Positions 60,216 to 64,000 of a stretch of 64,000 nt of DNA are shown in pieces. The DNA comes from Cyclina sinensis. Its lineage: Eukaryota > Mollusca > Bivalvia > Venerida > Veneridae. The position numbers were made by a program, and so were the translations under genes. The notes beneath the pieces are model-generated. The model saw nothing but the letters and a program-made list of their open reading frames with translations, did not search any database and was not told the origin of the DNA. Within the stretch, counting starts at the first letter, position 1. Every line of letters begins with the position of its first letter. The stretch spans positions 25,108,977-25,172,976 of the forward strand of contig JAAONU010000010.1 in NCBI GenBank assembly GCA_012932295.1, in the 5' to 3' direction.

Positions 60216-63091
60216 CAAGGCAGTCTGAATGACAGCTTAATCCCCTTCCGCAGCGGACATGAATGTGTACTTCTTGACCTTTAAACAACCATGACCTTGA
60301 TGTAGTGCTATGCATATTATAAGCACATAGTCTCATGATAGTAATTATTTGTGCTAAGTTATTTAAAATCTTCCATAAAATCAAAAAATTATGGAGAACA
60401 TTTAACCTTGACCTGGGGTGGGGGGGTGTAGGGCGGGGGGGGGGGGGTAGCAACCTGGATGTTGAGTTCTGCACATCTTGTCATAGTGGTGTTCATTTGT
60501 GCAAAGTAATTAAAAAATCTTTTCGTAAGCCAAACAAGTAAATTTGTGAGCTAATGCTCACTAGTAATACCCCCGCTATCAGAAATTTGACTTTCATAAT
60601 GTAATTTGCATTTGTCATATGTATAAAGAGTGTCAAATTTTTCCGAGTATTTACCTGAATTTAATACAACTTCATCCAAGGCACAGCTAGATGGATATGA
60701 AAATGGTCAGAATAATGAACAGGTATTACATCTGTGATTTCTGATTCATCAAAGTCTTTATTCACAAAAACACGATCAAGTGAACCTCCTTTCCTGTGTG
60801 TTGGTAACTTCTAAGTATTCGGTAAACAGGAAGTAGATGAGCAAGGAGCATATAATCGCTTTATACCATATGAGAATATAGGATAAAGCAATATGCAAAA
60901 TATCAGGCTGCTGCATCTTATAGTTGCTGAGAAAACTGTGACGGAAATTGTGAATGTATGTCAACTATGTGTAAAAATCTAAGTATTCGGTAAACAGGAA
61001 GTAGATGAGCAAGGAGCATAAAATCGCTTTACACCATATGGGACTACAGGATAAAGCAATATGCGAATTATCAGGCTGCTGCATCTTATAGTTGCTGAGA
61101 AAACTGTGACAGAAATTGTGAATGTATGTCAACTATGTGTAAAAATCTAAGTATTCGGTAAACAGGAAGTAGATGAGCAAGGAGCATAAAATCGCTTTAC
61201 ACCATATGTGACTATAGGATAAAGCAATATGCAAAATATCAGGTGGCTGCATGCTCTAGTTGCTTAGAAAACTGCGACGGAAAATAAAGATGTCGTTTGG
61301 TTGATGTAATGCACCTATATAGTGACAAAATCTAAAAATATTCGGTAAACAGGAAGTAGATGAGCAAGGAGCATAAAATCGCTTTACACCATATGGGACT
61401 ATAGGGTATAGCAATATGTGAAATATCAGGCTTCTGCATGTTATAGTTGCTGAGAAAACTGCAACGGAAATTTGTTACGGATGGACGGATGGACGGACGG
61501 ATGGACGGACGGACGGACGGACACAAGGACAAGGGTAAAACAGTATACCCCCCACTTCTTCGAAGCGCGGGTATAATTAGTAAGTTATAGAGCAGAAGTG
61601 AAATGTCGATATTTGACCTTTAACTGAGAATTTGACCTTGGGGGAAGCAACCAAATTATTGCGCTCTGCACATCATCTTATAATGGTGATCACTTGTGCC
61701 AAGTTATTTCAAAACATTTTCAGCGGTTTTAAAGCTATGGAGCGGACACGAAATGTAGACTGTTAACACTTGACCTTTAAGTGTGACCTTGACCTTATGG
61801 CAGCAACCCAATTATTGTGCTCTGCACATTGTCTCATAATGGTGATCACTTGTGCCAACTTATTTCAAATAATATTCAGCAGTTTAAAAGTTATGGAGCG
61901 GACACGAAATGTAGACTTTTTAACATTTGACCTTTAAGTGTGACCCTGACCTTAGGGGTAGCAACCCAATAATTGTGCTCTGCACATCGCCGCATAATGG
62001 TAATCACTTGTGCCAAGTTATTGAAAAAAATTTCAGCGGTTTTAAAGTAATGGAGCGGACACGAAATGTAGACTTTTTTACATTTGACCTTTAAGTGTGA
62101 CCCTGATCTTAGGAGTAGCAACCCAATAATTGTGCTCTGCACATCGCCTCATAATGGTAATCACTTGTGCCAAGTTATTTAAAAGAAATTTCAGCGGTTT
62201 TAAAGTTATGGAGCGGACACGAAATGTAGACTGTTAACACTTGACCTGTAAGTGTGAATTTGACCTTGGGGCAGCAACCCAATAATTGTGCTCTGCACAT
62301 TGTCTCATAATGGTGATCACTTGTGCCAACGTATTTCAAATAATATTCAGCGGTTTAAAAGTTATGGAGCGGACACGAAATGTAGACTTTTTAACATTTG
62401 ACCTTTAAGTGTGACCCTGACCTTAGGGTTAGCAACCAAATAATTGTGCTCTGCACATCGCCTCATAATGGTAATCACTTGTGCCAAGTTATTTAAAAAT
62501 AATTCAGCGTTTTTAAAGTTATGGCGCGGACACGAAATGTAGACTTTTTTTACATTTGACCTTTAAGTGTGACCCTGACCTTAGGGGTAGCAACCCAATT
62601 ATTGCGCTCTGTACATCGCCTCATAATGGTTATCACTTGTGCCAAGTTATTTAAAAAAAAATTCAGCGGTTTTAAAGTTATGGAGCGGACACGAAATGTA
62701 GACTGTTAACACTTGACCTTTAAGTGTGACCTTGACCTTAGGGCAGCAACCCAATTATTGTGCTCTGCACATTGTCTCATAATGGTGATCACTTGTGCCA
62801 ATTTATTTCAAATAATATTCAGCGGTTTAAAAGTTATGGAGCGGACACGAAATGTAGACTTTTTAACATTTGACCTTTATCGTGACCCTGACCTTAAGGG
62901 TAGCAACCCAATAATTGTGCTCTGCACATCGCCTCATAATGGTTATCACTTGTGCCAAGTTATTTTAAAAAAAAGTTCAGCAGTTTAAAAGTTATTGAGC
63001 GGACACGGAAGTGTTATGGTCAGACAGACAGACGGACTGAGAGACGGAGGTCATTCCTATAATCCCCTCCCCGCTTTGCGGAAGGAGATTA
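60216..63091 (-). mobile_element. family I Helitron-like element, copy 2 (I2), interrupted by J
   Basis: The left end is CAAGGCAGTCTGAATGACAG, then CCCCTTCCGCAGCGG. The right end is CCCCGCTTTGCGGAAGGAG with a GACAGACAGACGGACTGAG tract at about 63022. After J there are about nine tandem units of some 157 bp with TTTAAGTGTGACCCTGACCT, GTGCTCTGCACATCG and GGAGCGGACACGAAATGTAG. It lies in the intron between the HEPN and coiled-coil exons. Confidence 0.85.
60535..61576 (-). mobile_element. family J Helitron-like element nested in I2
   Basis: The left end is CAAGTAAATTT plus the perfect hairpin GTGAGCtaatGCTCAC and TAATACCCCCGC. The right end is GCGCGGGTATAA, inverse to the left subterminal sequence. 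Four core units of about 170-180 bp contain TATTCGGTAAACAGGAAGTA and ATCGCTTTACACCATATG. A GGACGGACGGATGGACGGAC tract begins near 61490. Removing it restores family I sequence. Confidence 0.85.
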
Positions 63092-63430
63092 AAAAAGGTA
63101 AACTTAAACTCTTATTGCCTGCAATTCACAAGTTCTCTTTGTGAAAGAACTCCGAAACTAAAAACCTTGATTGTCTTCTTATTTTAAACTTTATAGGAAG
63201 TTTATTGTTTTGGATGCTATCTGTTTTTGTCTAGTATTTTTTCACGACTAAGTATTGATTTATTTAGCGCTTATTTATATAAACTGTTTCATAAATATTA
63301 AAGTATGCAAAAGCAGTCTATAATTTAACGAGGAATTCTATTTGGAAATCAGTATTTATATCTAAGTATACATAACATTTGTATACGGTGATGAAATCGA
63401 GTACAGCATTCTATAAATCTCATAATTGAG

Positions 63431-63781
63431 TGAACGTGAAGTTGGCACATAGATCGCAGCTCTACATCTAGCTCTGCAATGATATAAGACTGCAGAGCTG
63501 GATGTAGAGTTGCGACCCAGCTCTGCAATGATATAAGATTGCAGAGCTAGATGTAGAGCTGCGACCCAGCTCTGCAATAATAAGATTGCAGAGCTGGATG
63601 TAGAGCTGCGACCCAGCTCTGCAATGATATAAGATCGCAGAGCTGGATGTAGAGCTGCGACCCAGCTCTGCAGTGATATAAGATTGCAGAGCTGGATGTA
63701 GAGCTGCGACCTAGCTCTGCATTGATATAAGATTGCAGAGCTTGATGTAGAGCTTCGATCTATGTGCCAACTTCACGTTCA
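63431..63781. mobile_element. 351-bp element: 26-bp perfect inverted ends, 11-bp direct repeats, palindromic core
   Basis: The ends 63431-63456 and 63756-63781 are perfect inverted copies (tip TGAACGTGAAGTTGG). TCATAATTGAG occurs immediately outside both ends (63420-63430 and 63782-63792), a likely target duplication. The core holds about five and a half 49-bp units starting at 63492, 63541, 63588, 63637, 63686 and 63735. Each unit is itself a hairpin (GCAGAGCTGG ... CCCAGCTCTGC). There is no open frame of note. Confidence 0.9.
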
Positions 63782-63962
63782 TCATAATTGAGTGTATATA
63801 ATGACACTTCAACTACATGACTGGCTTGTAGTTGTGCATCAATGAGGGGAGAGTTTTCAAGTGACTTGTATTTTATTCAGAAGCAAATATGCTTATTTAT
63901 GTATTTCAAGCAGTGAAAACTCTCGTGACAATTGTCAGCTGATTACTGATTTTTCCACTTAC

Positions 63963-64000
63963 TTGCTCAATCTCTGTCCACTTCGCTTGAAAAGACGCTT
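63963..64000 (-). CDS. partial exon, HEPN-like segment of the NACHT gene
   Basis: The last 38 bp of the window read on the - strand as ASFQAKWTEIEQ, followed by the perfect donor GTAAGT (63957-63962). The exon ends in phase 0, matching the phase-0 start of the exon at 60046. The F-x-x-x-W-x-x-I-E pattern fits the DZIP3-type HEPN region of mollusc NACHT proteins (inference from family memory). The exon continues beyond the right edge. Confidence 0.5.

Noticed and set aside
63492..63755. CRISPR-like array of 49-bp repeats
   Set aside because: There are no unique spacers; units are contiguous palindromic repeats inside an inverted-repeat element in a eukaryotic genome.

Overview
The window is AT-rich eukaryotic nuclear DNA with spliced genes, long introns and many interspersed repeats. 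The repeats are elements with satellite-like cores, a GAC-rich tract (GACGGACGGAC) near one end and a hairpin at the other. They include sequences starting CAAGAGGGCCATGATGGCCC and TGTCTCCCCC-type termini. I recognise these as typical of bivalve molluscs, probably a clam-like heterodont. The species call is inference; the eukaryotic call is secure.

Gene content. (1) On the + strand at 1171-2991 lies the 3' part of a secreted or membrane-attached sushi/CCP protein: one exon with six CCP modules, then a terminal exon with a degenerate EGF-like module and a hydrophobic tail. A one-base frame break sits in a T run at 1634-1638. (2) On the - strand, from beyond the right edge down to 48016, lies a STAND NTPase gene. 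Exon fragments at 63963-64000, 59443-60046, 59040-59090 and 48016-50576 join in frame (phases 0, 1, 1). They give an apparent HEPN-type segment, a coiled coil of near-identical 18-residue repeats, a NACHT ATPase and leucine-rich-repeat-like sequence. This is the layout of the expanded mollusc innate-immune NACHT proteins. (3) Several short - strand open segments with good splice signals between 19 and 48 kb are candidate exons of one or more genes I cannot identify. I list them at low confidence.

Repeats. About half of the window is made of at least a dozen families of non-autonomous, Helitron/Helentron-like elements, labelled A-N here. Their cores differ, but most share an end of hairpin plus CTAG or CTTG followed by T, a GAC-rich tract and a tandem core. 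Many cores carry TGACCTTGACC. Several are nested: B1 in M, A2 in C1, G in C4, E in F and J in I2. A decayed PIF1-type helicase remnant lies at 6955-7520. I have given these elements the strand on which the hairpin/CTWG end is the 3' end.

Other elements: a 974-bp element with 83-bp inverted ends and a 5-bp target duplication (20477-21450), containing a perfect 45-bp-arm hairpin; a 351-bp element with perfect 26-bp inverted ends, an 11-bp direct repeat and internal 49-bp palindromic units (63431-63781); tRNA-like SINE pieces; and several microsatellites.

Layout: 1-4 kb CCP gene; 5-15.6 kb nested repeats; 15.6-19.2 kb repeat-poor block; 19.7-42.4 kb mostly repeats with isolated candidate exons; 42.4-48 kb mostly unique sequence; 48-64 kb NACHT gene with repeat-filled introns.
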